From the NCBI RefSeq assembly GCF_000003855.2, contig NW_003101681.1:2115893-2179892 (forward strand): a stretch of 64,000 nucleotides of DNA, in the 5' to 3' direction. Shown here in pieces: positions 1-10,675 of this stretch; the stretch's first letter is position 1, and the number at the start of each line of letters is the position of its first letter. Origin of the DNA: Blastomyces gilchristii SLH14081 (taxonomy: Eukaryota; Ascomycota; Eurotiomycetes; Onygenales; Ajellomycetaceae). The notes under the pieces were generated by a model. That model was not told the DNA's origin. It did not search any database and was given only the letters and a program-made list of their open reading frames with translations. Made by a program: the position numbers and the translations under genes.

Positions 1-1525
1 GTCCATCCAATAACCCCCTTCGATGGTCGTCCAAGCGAGGAGCCCAATGGAGGGAGATATGCAGAACCAAGAGGACCCTCGTCACCAATTTCAAAGTGAG
101 CACTTGCAAACGAATAAGTGTCAGAAAACACTCGAGGGAGCAGAGGGAGCTTCCCTAAAATACCCCATTTCTGATTTGCGCCTTCCACAGGAGGCGTAGC
201 TTTGCGAGCATGCGGAAGATCAAAAATATGCAAGGTAGATTTATCTGACGTGAGTGCCAGAAGTGTGTTTGAGGGGGATATGGCCAAGGAAAATATTTCC
301 GCCTGATCTACGCCTCGCCTGAGCTCAGCCATCTTTGCGCAATTTGTTGTGGCAAATACTCGAATCAGCGTTCCCTGCGTTTTAAAACTGAATTTAGTTT
401 TCATTGTTCAAGACTATCTTCTCCTCCCTCAAAACTTAATAGTTCTCGAGGGATGATTATGTTTACTTACCGTCTCTCCCGCTGTCGCCAAAACCTCACC
501 GTTGGGACTAAGGTGGATAGCTCTCAATGGCGAGCTATGCGCCGGAATGATACTAACATTCCCCGTCTCAAGTTCGACAAGCTGGACCTGGCCGGGGGAT
601 CTTCCAGGGAAAGCCAGCAATTTGGACCCTAGACAGATCAGGCCATGGGGGTTATCTGCGGTTTCGAAGACAGATAACTTCTGCGGGGGTATTGAGAAGG
701 CAAAGATGTGTACACTGTTATGGAGCGCAGCGATGATCCGGGACTTGGAGAGCCGGACGCGCAGGACGGAAGTGCGGAACTCGAGCGTGATGACTGCCCG
801 CTGCTTTGCGTCGTCCCAGATAATCAACTTTGTAATAAGGGTGAAACGAATTAATATATTAGGTTGAATTTTTTTTTTTTTCTGTTTCGAAATTTTATTT
901 TTCATTTTTTTTCCTTTTTGAAGATGGTACCAAAAATCCAAAATCAACAGGATTTAACTGGGGACAAAGACTGGGTAAGATACTCACTTTGTTCTGGGGG
1001 AACTTGGGCTTCCGGCCTCCACCCACCAGAGCTAGATAATTAGATTGGCCCAGCATCTCTACCACCCCGATACCTGCGTTGAAATCTACTGTTATTGAGT
1101 ATTGGTACTTGTTTATTTATGACACAATAGAGGAAAGTACTCAATAATACAAGTGAAAACGTGGAGAATAAAAAATATGTCACAAGCGTCCACCAGAGCA
1201 GCACGACGGAGAACCGGACCAGGATGAATAGATATAGATACATGTATAGAAAAGTATCTCACCTCTTGATACTTTGAGTTCACATGGCTCCGAGTTAAAA
1301 ACTGTGTAAAATATGTGCATGTACATAGTTGTTAGTGTACAGGGGATATCTGACGGATACGCATAGTACGAGACTCGGGGAAGGATGATCGATCCTCAGA
1401 AGCTGGGGGAGCATACCACAGAAGCCGGTATCGAGTCCGACAGAAAACGAGGAGCTGTCCGTGTTAAAAGCGGCCGAGTGTGACACTGGGCCCGTAGATG
1501 TATCTATAACTTGTCTGGTATTCAT
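1..1525 (-). CDS. hsv2: PROPPIN, Hsv2/WIPI3-4-like phosphoinositide-binding WD40 protein (3' end beyond window)
   Basis: Partial gene; it runs off the left edge. Exons read on the minus strand: 1525-1417, 1301-1263, 1085-988, 827-471 and 374 to below 1. Frames join cleanly across four GT-AG introns. The protein starts [10 protein letters not shown] and shows the PROPPIN core: [46 protein letters not shown], and the phosphoinositide-binding motif as LRRG (AELRRGVD) in the last exon. Family knowledge: these seven-bladed propellers bind PI3P and PI(3,5)P2 through the L/FRRG motif and act in autophagy-related membrane traffic. Lack of an Atg18-type N-terminus and the LRRG form favour the Hsv2/WIPI3-4 branch over Atg18; the paralogue call is inference. 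Divergent from the septin gene. Confidence 0.88.
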
Positions 1526-2889
1526 CCTGCAAAATATATAGGTTGTAGGTAGCAATTATGCTGGCTGATAATGTTAAGAAAGTGGTGGTTGTGGTCATGT
1601 CATTATCGACGGGGATTCAAACGTAACTATAAGAAATAAGAAAAAGTAGAACGAGGAAAACCGGTGTAAATATTAAGTACGATAAGATCTGTAGCATGTA
1701 ATCGAGGACAAAAGAAGATTCGTGAAGGTATTTAATATTTTTAAAAATAGAAATTATCTACAAATGTCGCCTTCATATATGCGGCGGTTGAATGTTATCG
1801 TCCAAGCTTCCCGCAGGCAAGCTCCGAATCGAAACGAATCGATCTGGCGGCTGAAATCACGTGTAAATCATTATGTCATCACGCGATACACAGTAATGGT
1901 CAAACAAATATTGACTAGCCCAATTTAGACTAGACTTCCAAATGGGTACTAGCGGATTGGAGTCTGTATCCAAAAATACGCCAACATTAAACATGGAACC
2001 GGGCTGCTGGTACGGTCGGTACCTGGGTATCATTGAATGTTTCACGGCCATCGTTCTTGTCCTGCCCTGGCCCCATATGCCGGGGTTACTGATTGGGTTT
2101 TATCGAAAAGAAGCCACCTATAGGTAATTTATCCAGGTACCGCCCGTAGGCTGCTGTTGGGCTGGCAGGTCAGGCAGCCTACCTTCGGGAGCTTCGACGG
2201 TCTACTCCGTACTCCTGAACTGTGTATATGTTCAGCAGGAAATTTGCCTGGGGAAAAAATACGCTATGTATTCTATCAGATGATCTATATCACGTGCTGG
2301 GGGACTTTGTTTCCTCCGATTGGTTAATATCGGTGAGATGAAAAGGGGGAAGAACCATAATTATCCACATCGTAACTGTAACTGTACATTGGTACCAGGA
2401 ACCATCCAACAGCTACTGACTAGCCGTGGTAAAAACAATACACAAATACCAGCCAGCGCGACACCAAAGCACAGAGCCCCTTAACTAGGTCATTTACCAC
2501 TAGTGTACTGGGAATACACATTTACAGTCGTCAATGGGTGGTACTTGGCGGTAAGCAGCGTACTGGGGCGGTAAGCATGCCCCAGCTCTGCCCCAAGCCC
2601 AAAAACACTCGCTTCTGAAAACAGGCACGCCCCCTACTGCTTCAAGTAACCATCTCGACTTCAACCCTTTTGTTCAGTGACATCTGTGTCCCAATCCTCC
2701 CGTTTCGTCGTTCTCCCATTCTCTCGCTCTCCTGTCTCTGCCCCTGTCTCTGCTGCGTGTCCATTCTCTCCCTTTTACTTCTTTTCTCCTGATCTTCTCG
2801 CCTTGCTGGAGATCCGGTCCCCTCACTGTCTCCCAACCAAACCCCCCGTTACACCGTCCCCTTCGAAATCACCAGCAACCTAATCCACC
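1526..2889. other. Divergent intergenic region, hsv2 / aspA
   Basis: Shared upstream region of two divergent genes. It contains two CACGTG hexamers (1858-1863, 2291-2296), an inverted CCAAT near 2320 and one TACTCCGTA motif (2203-2211). From about 2690 to 2880 it becomes strongly pyrimidine-rich, as is common in the 5' leader just upstream of filamentous fungal start codons. No convincing gene. Confidence 0.6.
2291..2296. promoter_or_regulatory. CACGTG E-box
   Basis: Palindromic CACGTG about 600 bp upstream of aspA and 765 bp upstream of hsv2. This is the core site for bHLH factors of the Cbf1/Pho4/SREBP type. Function here is not shown by sequence alone. Confidence 0.25.
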
Positions 2890-4482
2890 ATGTCTTCTGC
2901 TGTCAACGCTGTAAGTCTCTATCTCTTCCACTTTCCCCTATTCAAGAGCTGTTTATTCTCTGTCACCTACGTCTGCCTGGCGTGTTCTCTACTGCGCTAC
3001 TTTCCGCCCCCAATTTGTCGTGACCATGCTGCGATCTGACAGGCGATATGACCAGATTAAGATCCGTCGGAAGAAGAATGTTAAAAAGGGAATTCAATTC
3101 TGTCTGATGGTCTGCGGTGCCAGTGGAACAGGTACGTTGAACTAAGTTCACCTCTACGTGTTTTCTTTTTACAGTGATTATGGCTAACTTCCATATGCTG
3201 ATCCTACTAGGCCGAACCACTTTTGTAAACACACTTTGCGGAAAGAAAGTTCTCCAAGGGAAAGATGCCGACGACGCCCAAAATGCCCACCTCGAGGAAG
3301 GCGTCCGTATCAAACCCATCACCGTTGGTAAGTGACGATAGAAATATGTGTTTGATCCATGACAATTGGGCTCCTTCCAAAGCTAATTGGTTAATATAGA
3401 ACTCGAACTGGACGAGGAGGGCACCCGCATTTCGCTAACCATCGTTGATACCCCCGGTTTTGGTGACCAAATTGACAACGAACAAAGGTGTGATAAGATA
3501 GACCTCTCAGTTCGACCTAGCAGCCTTTAGATAACGCGAACTAATCAATGTCTACATAACACAGCTTCTCAGAAATCGTCGGATATCTCGAGCGTCAATA
3601 TGATGACATCTTGGCTGAAGAATCCAGGATCAAGCGTAACCCCCGATTCCGTGACAACCGTGTGCATGCTTTGTTGTACTTTATCACGCCAACTGGTCAC
3701 GGTCTGCGAGAACTCGACATTGAATTGATGAAGCGCCTTTCGCCCCGCGTCAACGTCATCCCCGTCATTGGCAAGGCTGACTCGCTAACACCCGCTGAAT
3801 TAGCAGAATCGAAAAAGCTTGTTATGGAGGATATTGAACACTACCGCATCCCTGTGTACAATTTCCCCTATGACATTGAAGAGGATGATGAAGATACCGT
3901 CGAGGAGAACGCTGAGCTTCGAGGGCTCATGCCCTTTGCGATTGTTGGCTCAGAGGATGTTCTAGAGATTGGTGGCCGCAAAGTTCGTGCAAGACAATAT
4001 CCATGGGGTGTGGTCGAGGTTGATAATCCTCGTCACTCAGATTTCTTGGCCATTCGCAGTGCTCTGTTGCACAGCCATCTTGCAGACTTGAAAGAAATCA
4101 CACACGACTTCCTGTACGAGAACTATCGTACCGAGAAACTCAGCAAGAGCGTGGAGGGTGGCGCTGGAACGTACGTTTATCCTTCTATGCATTTATTTTT
4201 GTCCCTTTCAATAGCTCGCTAACAAACTCCTACAGTAACCAAGATTCATCCATGAACCCTGAAGACCTTGCGTCTCAGTCCGTCCGCCTAAAGGAGGAGC
4301 AGCTTCGCCGAGAGGAGGAGAAACTCCGAGAGATCGAGATCAAGGTGCAACGCGAGATTGAGCTTAAGCGACAGGAACTCCTTGCTCGTGAGAGTCAATT
4401 GAAGGAGATTGAAGCACGGATGCAACGCGAGCACCACAACCACATGCACCAGGATGAATTGAACGGCGAGGTCAACGCATAA
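2890..4482 (+). CDS. aspA: Septin AspA (Cdc11 orthologue)
   Basis: Six exons: 2890-2910, 3056-3131, 3211-3327, 3400-3487, 3565-4170, 4236-4482. Septin GTPase domain with P-loop GASGTGRTT, switch DTPGFGD, a DNRVHALLYFITPTGHGL segment, G4-like GKADSL, and the septin-unique region including RARQYPWG; a C-terminal coiled coil rich in E, K and R follows. An RRKKNVKKG basic stretch precedes the G domain and would contact phosphoinositides. The segments IPVYNFPYD and LPFAI(V)GS-type match Cdc11/AspA rather than Cdc3, Cdc10 or Cdc12. The P-loop has Arg where most septins carry Lys, as in Cdc11. Role: subunit of the hetero-oligomeric septin filament at septa, branch sites and conidiophores. Exon 1 encodes only seven residues; a nearer AG at 3041-3042 was rejected because it gives an immediate stop. 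Confidence 0.93.
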
Positions 4483-6646
4483 TAGGGTGGGATGGGGATA
4501 CAAGTCAACGGCAACCGAAGACCCAACCAAAGCGATGTGTGCTGAGTGGCTAGCGATTTGATACCGCTGATAATGAGACCTTTCCTAACATAGCGATGGC
4601 AACTGCAGATGAGCGCGACCAAAACATCTCTGATAGTAGAAAGGAGGAGAGACCAAGAGAAGAAATAGTCTCCTTATGAAACCCTCTTGTTGGGTTTTAG
4701 TGCTTTGGCTTGGTTGGGGCTCATTATTTTTTATTTTCTCCACTACACTTCTACCTCTAATTTCACAACACATTCGTTTCCGCTGACCCTGGCCCTATCA
4801 ATTTTTGCCCATCGAACCCGGCAAACAAGCTGAAAAATATAAAAAATAGTTTGGGGAAAAGCTGATATACTTTCGCCTACCAGATATCACACCTTTTGTT
4901 CCTCTCTTAATCCGCTCCCCTGGGTATTCTTGCCGGCGCTTGTTCTTTCTTTCACATTTCTTTTTCTTTCTTTCTCTCTGTCTTTTTTTTTTTTTAATCC
5001 GTACCTTATCTTCTTATGCTGTCTTTTTTACAGAGATTTTCTTTTCTTCTTTTCTATTGTCCCCTTACCCTTACCCAGCTCTACTATTTGCTCCTTTTTT
5101 ATCTCGCTCTGAATACAGATACTGAATGACTATTCCCATATTAGCCTTTCTTTTTACTCGCGTTTATTTTTTCTCTCTATTTTTTCTTTGTTTTTACCAT
5201 GTTCTTTTCCTTATATTTTTCCGTTTTATTGATTTATTTTTTACCTTTTCTTATTTGCTGTACCTCATTTGGTTTATTTTCCTTCCCAACTTGAAAGAGA
5301 GGGAAGGGGTGAAAGGGGGTGTAACGTGAAGAGGTGAGGGCGAAATAGCAGAGTTAGCACGCTTTTAATATTCGAATTGTATTGTCAGTTTGTTTTTTTC
5401 CTTTTGCTTTACCTTGCTACATTTCCTATGTTTGTCTAACTCTTTACATTACCCTAAGCGCTTCTCATTGGTTGTTCTTTTGCTTGATGTCCAATCCCCC
5501 ATACCAAACCCCTATTTCTCGACCTGGTCAGGCAGGCATCTTTTGACCTCTCGCTCTTTTGCTTCATTTCCTTTCTCTCATTTCCCCCCTTACTTTTATC
5601 CCTTCCAGCTCATTTACCAGGTATTCACCTCTCCTCATGCCATGCCAAGCCCTTTCGAGAAACTCGACAATTTCCCCCTGCTACCCCTTTTTTGTTTTAT
5701 ATACAATAATACCCCCCAATATTCAAAAAGCTACTCCCGCAATATATCTATCAACTAACCTGTAGCGCCACTATCAATCCTCTTTAGCTGTTGTCACTAG
5801 TCCTGACCGACTTTTATTCTCATCTAGCCAGCCAAATCGCAATCAAGACAGTCTACTATTATACTCCTCACCCTATCGCTACTAGGTTCTCTTACTATTT
5901 CTTTTCAGATATACTTCCCCGCTGGCGTTTCCTCGGTGTCTCAGGGATGAGTAGTAGCAAGAATTGAATAAACTTTGTTTTGTGGTCCATTCTATATAGA
6001 AAAGTTGTTCCAATCGACGAGGTGCCATGTACTTGTCTATGAAACCTCTTCCTTATTTTCCCCCACATTCAGTTTCTTTTAGGGATCGTGGTATTTCCCA
6101 GCAACTTCGGCCTCGGTAGCTCTACATATAGAGTATCTCCTTCCCCTCCATTTCAGAGGGGGTATAGAGTATATAAGTCTATATCTTATGAAAAGAGCGT
6201 GTAGCTTCCCCCCATCGCCCCACCATGAAAGTAGCTCAACTCATACTCAACCTAATTAATTTCTTCTACCCCTCTTCATCCCGAAACTGCCCCACGGCAA
6301 ATAGTTAGTTGCTTTGCCCCATAGGAATCTAAAGCGCAATCCAAAAAGACACCGTAGCCGCCTTGGCTTCCATCCATTATTCTACCCATGAACCTGGTAC
6401 CTAGGCATAGATAGTAGGTGGGAAAGGAGGGGTAGTCCCACTCGGAGCAACATCTTTGTCAAACCTGTTTCAACCTCTCATGCACGGTCAGCCGGGGGAG
6501 ATTCTTGCGGAGAAAATTTATTGGCCTGTTGTGCTTCCATGCAGCTGCGTCGGTGTAGTTATGACATAATCGCGGCAATAAAAAAGAGCATCGCCCATTT
6601 CTTCCCTTGATTTAAATATCCTGCTCTAAGTTTGAATATACCCATT
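4483..6646. other. Long pyrimidine-rich spacer, aspA 3' side to GH2 start
   Basis: No supported gene in 2.16 kb. From about 4860 to 5960 the plus strand is strikingly T/C-rich with many T and CT runs, which creates short meaningless open frames on that strand. The last kilobase has mixed composition. It probably holds the aspA 3' UTR and the GH2 promoter and leader. Confidence 0.5.
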
Positions 6647-8883
6647 ATGGCGTCTTCTATGCAGGAGTATCCACGGCCAGATTTCACCCGTCCGGACATC
6701 AACTGGAAATCACTCAATGGTCCTTGGAGTTTCCTCTACGATGATGATGACGTCGGCTTACAAGATGGATGGCACCGGCGAGGTCTCCCTGGGCAAATTG
6801 CTGTGACTGCCGGACAGGACAGCGGCGAGGGGAAAACTTTACAAAAGAGGGAGATTATAGTACCCTACGTCTTCCAAACCCCTGCATCTGGTATCGGGGA
6901 GCGCGAGCCCCATGAAGTCATTTGGTATGAACGATTAGTCGATGACATTCGCCCGCCAGCAGAGCTTGACAAACGTTTCAGCCTGCTGCTCCGATTCGGT
7001 GCAGTCGACTATGAAGCTACGATCTGGCTTGATGGCCAGTATGTTGGTGAGCATAGAGGCGGACATGTGCCTTTTGATCTGGACCTGAGTGAGTTCGTCA
7101 AAGCTCAGCAACAGTCCGCAAGGGTGACTATTCGCGTTCGCGACTCTCCATATGACCTAACTCAGCCCAGAGGCAAGCAGTACTGGGCTGGGAAACCCCA
7201 GGGAATTTGGTACACACCCTCTAGCGGTATTTGGCAGTCTGTATGGCTGGAGAGCGTGCCTCGTGCGAGAATCGCGGAGAGTAGCAGTGGAACTGTCCTC
7301 AGGTCGAATGACATCCATGGCGGATTGCTTCATGGTACCATTGCTGTAGCTGGTCGGCGAGCTGGACATAAATACCACGTCAAGATTCAGGTTTCCATTG
7401 GCGGAGTAGTTGTGGACAGAACTTCGCAGATCTCCATTCCCCAACATTCCAGCGTGGTGGATTGTACCGTTCGTACCAAACTAAGCCGTGAGCAACTTGG
7501 CAAGCTCCCTGCAAGCCTATTGAACGACTCACCTCTCGAAGATCATACCGCCTGGCTAGATGGGGTTGCCCTGTGGTCCCCCGACCATCCGCTTCTTTAT
7601 GATGTTGCCTTGTATCTTTTTGATGGTGAAGGAACGCTTTTGGACGAAGTCAGGATGACAACGGGTATGCGAGAGCTAAATTGGACCACCGGTGACAACA
7701 CGTTTAGGCTCAATGGTCACCCACTCTTCCAATCGCTAGTGCTAGATCAGGGATATTGGCCGGAAACTGGGATGACACCGCCGTCTGCAGAGGCGCTCAA
7801 GCAGGACATTGAATTGGCTCAGAGCATGGGCTTCAATGGCTGTCGGAAGCACCAAAAAGTGGAGGATCCGCGCTTCTTGTACTTTGCGGATCGGCTTGGT
7901 TTTCTCGTTTGGGGGGAGATGGCAAACGCGTACGAGTTTAACGATACATATGTGGATCGGTTCGACGAAGAATGGATGGCGGCAGTGAAACGCGATATCA
8001 ACCACCCTAGCATTGTCACCTGGACTCCGATCAATGAATCCTGGGGTTACCCTGAGCTTAAGAATAGCGTACAGCAACAGAACCATATCCACAGCCTTTA
8101 CTACATGACGAAGTGTGTCGAATTCCTTCTGGATAATCCCTCCTCGTTTGGTATTTATTTTGCTAAGTTTTCCTAACCAAAAAAAAAAAAAACATTCAGA
8201 TCCTTGGATCCGACCCGAAGCGTCAATGACAACTGCGGCTGGGAGCATGTCTGCAGCGACTTAACTACATTCCATGATTACAGCGACGGACCCGCGCTGG
8301 CAAACATCTGCAAGACTATGGAAGGTATACTCGATAAGAAAGGGGGCCGCCATACATTTGTGGGCGGAAGCAGACACCGAAAAGGGGCGCCAGTTATGTG
8401 TACGGAACTCGGCGGCGTAAACATCGCACCCAGCAACCCCAATGCAAAAGGCGAGGGTGATTGGGGCTATACTACTGCAAGCGATCCCGCAGACCTGCTT
8501 GCTAGGCTGGAAAGGCTCTTGATGGGCGTCGTCAGCGGTGGCCATTGCTGTGGGTTTGTGTACACTCAAATGTAAGTATTTGGTCCTAGGTTCCGGTGTA
8601 AACTATGATGAGCTAAGTGGAAGACTCGAATGGGGGTATACGAATATTTGTGCGCACATTGCAAAAACGTAAGCTGACTAGTTCATCTACGAAAAAAAAA
8701 AGTGTCGATGTTGAACAGGAAGTCAACGGATTGTACAGTTTTGATCGGAAGGCTAAGCTGAAGCCGGAGCTTGTCAAGGACATCAACGACCGGGCGAAGA
8801 AGGTGTATTTTGAGTCAATAGATTCCAAGGGGCTAAGTAAGCGCTTGCGAACTTTCAAGCATATGGTCCAGGGCAAGGGGTAA
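6647..8883 (+). CDS. Glycoside hydrolase family 2 (beta-galactosidase/beta-glucuronidase-like)
   Basis: Three exons: 6647-8112, 8200-8571, 8703-8883, giving 672 residues. The order is that of GH2: N-terminal jelly-roll sugar-binding domain (RPDINWKSLNGPW; VIWYER), an Ig-like domain, then a TIM barrel. The acid/base Glu lies in PINESWG (about residue 464) and the nucleophile in CTELGG (about residue 558), so it looks catalytically intact. There is no signal peptide, so it is probably intracellular and acts on imported glycosides. The first donor (8113) cuts inside the apparent open frame; it restores the family motif MTKSLDPTR. For the last intron I chose the AG at 8702, which gives QIVDVEQE; an AG at 8681 is also in frame and would add seven residues. 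Substrate cannot be told from sequence; GH2 also includes mannosidases. Confidence 0.87.
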
Positions 8884-10675
8884 ACAGAAAGCGTACTTTC
8901 GGGGAGGCTCACCAAATCTAATTTTATAGTGCATGTCATAATCGTAGCAAGCTGCTGGGTTCGGCTGGAATTACGGTTCTGAAAAATAGTAAAAGCTGAA
9001 GCAGAGCATGGCTTTTTTGCCCATGGCAAAGAGTATTCATCAATTTTCCAGCAGATTTAACGGGTCACACTTGATATCATCCTTTTCTTCTTCTGCAAAA
9101 GTCAAAAAGTAGGCTGAACAGGGAGAGATGATTGTGAAGAATGAGAAAGAAATGATATATGATCATCAATCACATGTACATGTACATGCACTTCATCTAG
9201 GAAGACACTTACTTGGGGTCCCTTGACGTCCACAATTTACCCGGTTTATTGTCACGCCGTTGGAAATATAGCCCTCCTATCTTCAAGTAGTTATATATCT
9301 ACATGTACAGTACTTACAAATTCTATGAGATAAAATAAATTAAGAAAATTAAGCAAAGTATCGCCAGGGAGGTTTCATTTTCATCCACAGACCTTACCTA
9401 ACTTAGTAGCTCATAAAAGCACTTTTATGAATGCGTACCTAGCTAACTATAGCTATTTTCCTCGAGAATAATAATTCATGTGGTGGATCTACAAAACTAC
9501 TTGAACCCTCGGGATAGGATGTTGATTAAATGAAACATCATTCAACAATGGTAAGGCGCAGCAGCAGCAGCAGTAGATCTTAAGAAGTTAGTAGCATGAA
9601 AAATAAAAATAGATCATTGATAGCTTAAAGGAAACAGATGGGGAAGACAAAAAGACGCAATTCCCAGAGGGAAGAAAAAAAAAAAAGGAAAAAAAAACCA
9701 ATCCAATAGGAATACTAAATAAAGAATAACTTAGTTTTAAATATAAAAAAAGTCTCAAAGTCATACTCATCAAGAGTTGAATCAGATCAATGGAATATAA
9801 AAAATTTCTGATTTGGTGGAAACCTCGAAGCAATCAAAAAGAAAGAGAAAAGAAACCAAACGAAAAGCAGCAAATTACTCTCGGAAATTAATAGATGTGC
9901 TCACATAACAAACGTGAAATGTACACACGCACACAAACACACAACAGGTATAAAAAAGCAAGCGCGGGGGAACACGGCCAAAACAAAATAAAATGGGGGA
10001 CGAGCGGGAAAAAAAAAGGTTGGTTGACTTCATGAGATAGGTACTCTTTGATAAGGTAAAGTAAAAATTGCTCTAGTGGGTAAAGGGGACAGGATGTGGG
10101 AAGTAACAGTCGAAGATAAATATGATAAAAAAAGGGGGGGGACAAGTGGTAGAATAAGATTATAAGGGAGCTGGAAAAAAGGAACATAAAAAGTGAAGAA
10201 CCAAAGAGCGCGAAGAGAAATGAGAAGGAAATTAATAATAACAAAAAAAAAAAAAAAAAAAAGGCGGGGGAAAATAAAACAAGCTGGATTGAAAGGGAGG
10301 AATGTGGGACGAAGACAAATTTAATGGTATGAATTGACGACGACGGGGAGGAAGTAAGGAGTAGCAACAAGAAATAGAATAGAAGTCAAGAAGTAACGTG
10401 GGTATTCTCGCCAATGGTTGTACGTGTAATTCTGCGTGGGAAGGGAGAAATAAAGAATGCGTACATAGGACCTCTATCAAAAATAAATAGGACGACAAGA
10501 TAGTTTGGAAAATGTTTGTGGACCAAAGCTTGAACGAAATGTTCGTCGAAGATCATCTGGGGCAGACAGGCGGGCAAGAAAAAGTATCTAAAAAAAACCA
10601 ACTTTTTTTTGTGTTTTGTTTTGGTGATTGTTTTCTCTTCTTACTTTCTAGGTTTCCTCCCCCGTTCATGACAGC
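8884..10675. other. Convergent spacer, GH2 / rom2 3' ends
   Basis: A/T-rich spacer of 1.8 kb between two converging genes. It holds A-rich purine tracts on the plus strand, a palindromic ACATGTACATGTACATG run near 9173-9189 and a 20-A run at 10243-10262. Open frames on the minus strand between 9888 and 10600 are low-complexity (poly-F, L, S) products of the A-rich sequence. No gene supported. Confidence 0.55.
10243..10262. repeat. Poly(A) tract, 20 bp
   Basis: Uninterrupted run of 20 A residues in the convergent spacer between the GH2 gene and rom2. Confidence 0.9.

Noticed and set aside
4930..5765. Several short plus-strand frames rich in Phe, Leu and Ser
   Set aside because: Products of the T/C-rich block; overlapping in different frames, with no conserved motif.
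9888..10600. Hydrophobic Phe/Leu/Ser-rich open frames on the minus strand
   Set aside because: These are translations of A-rich purine tracts, with long F and S runs; no real membrane-protein pattern or start context.
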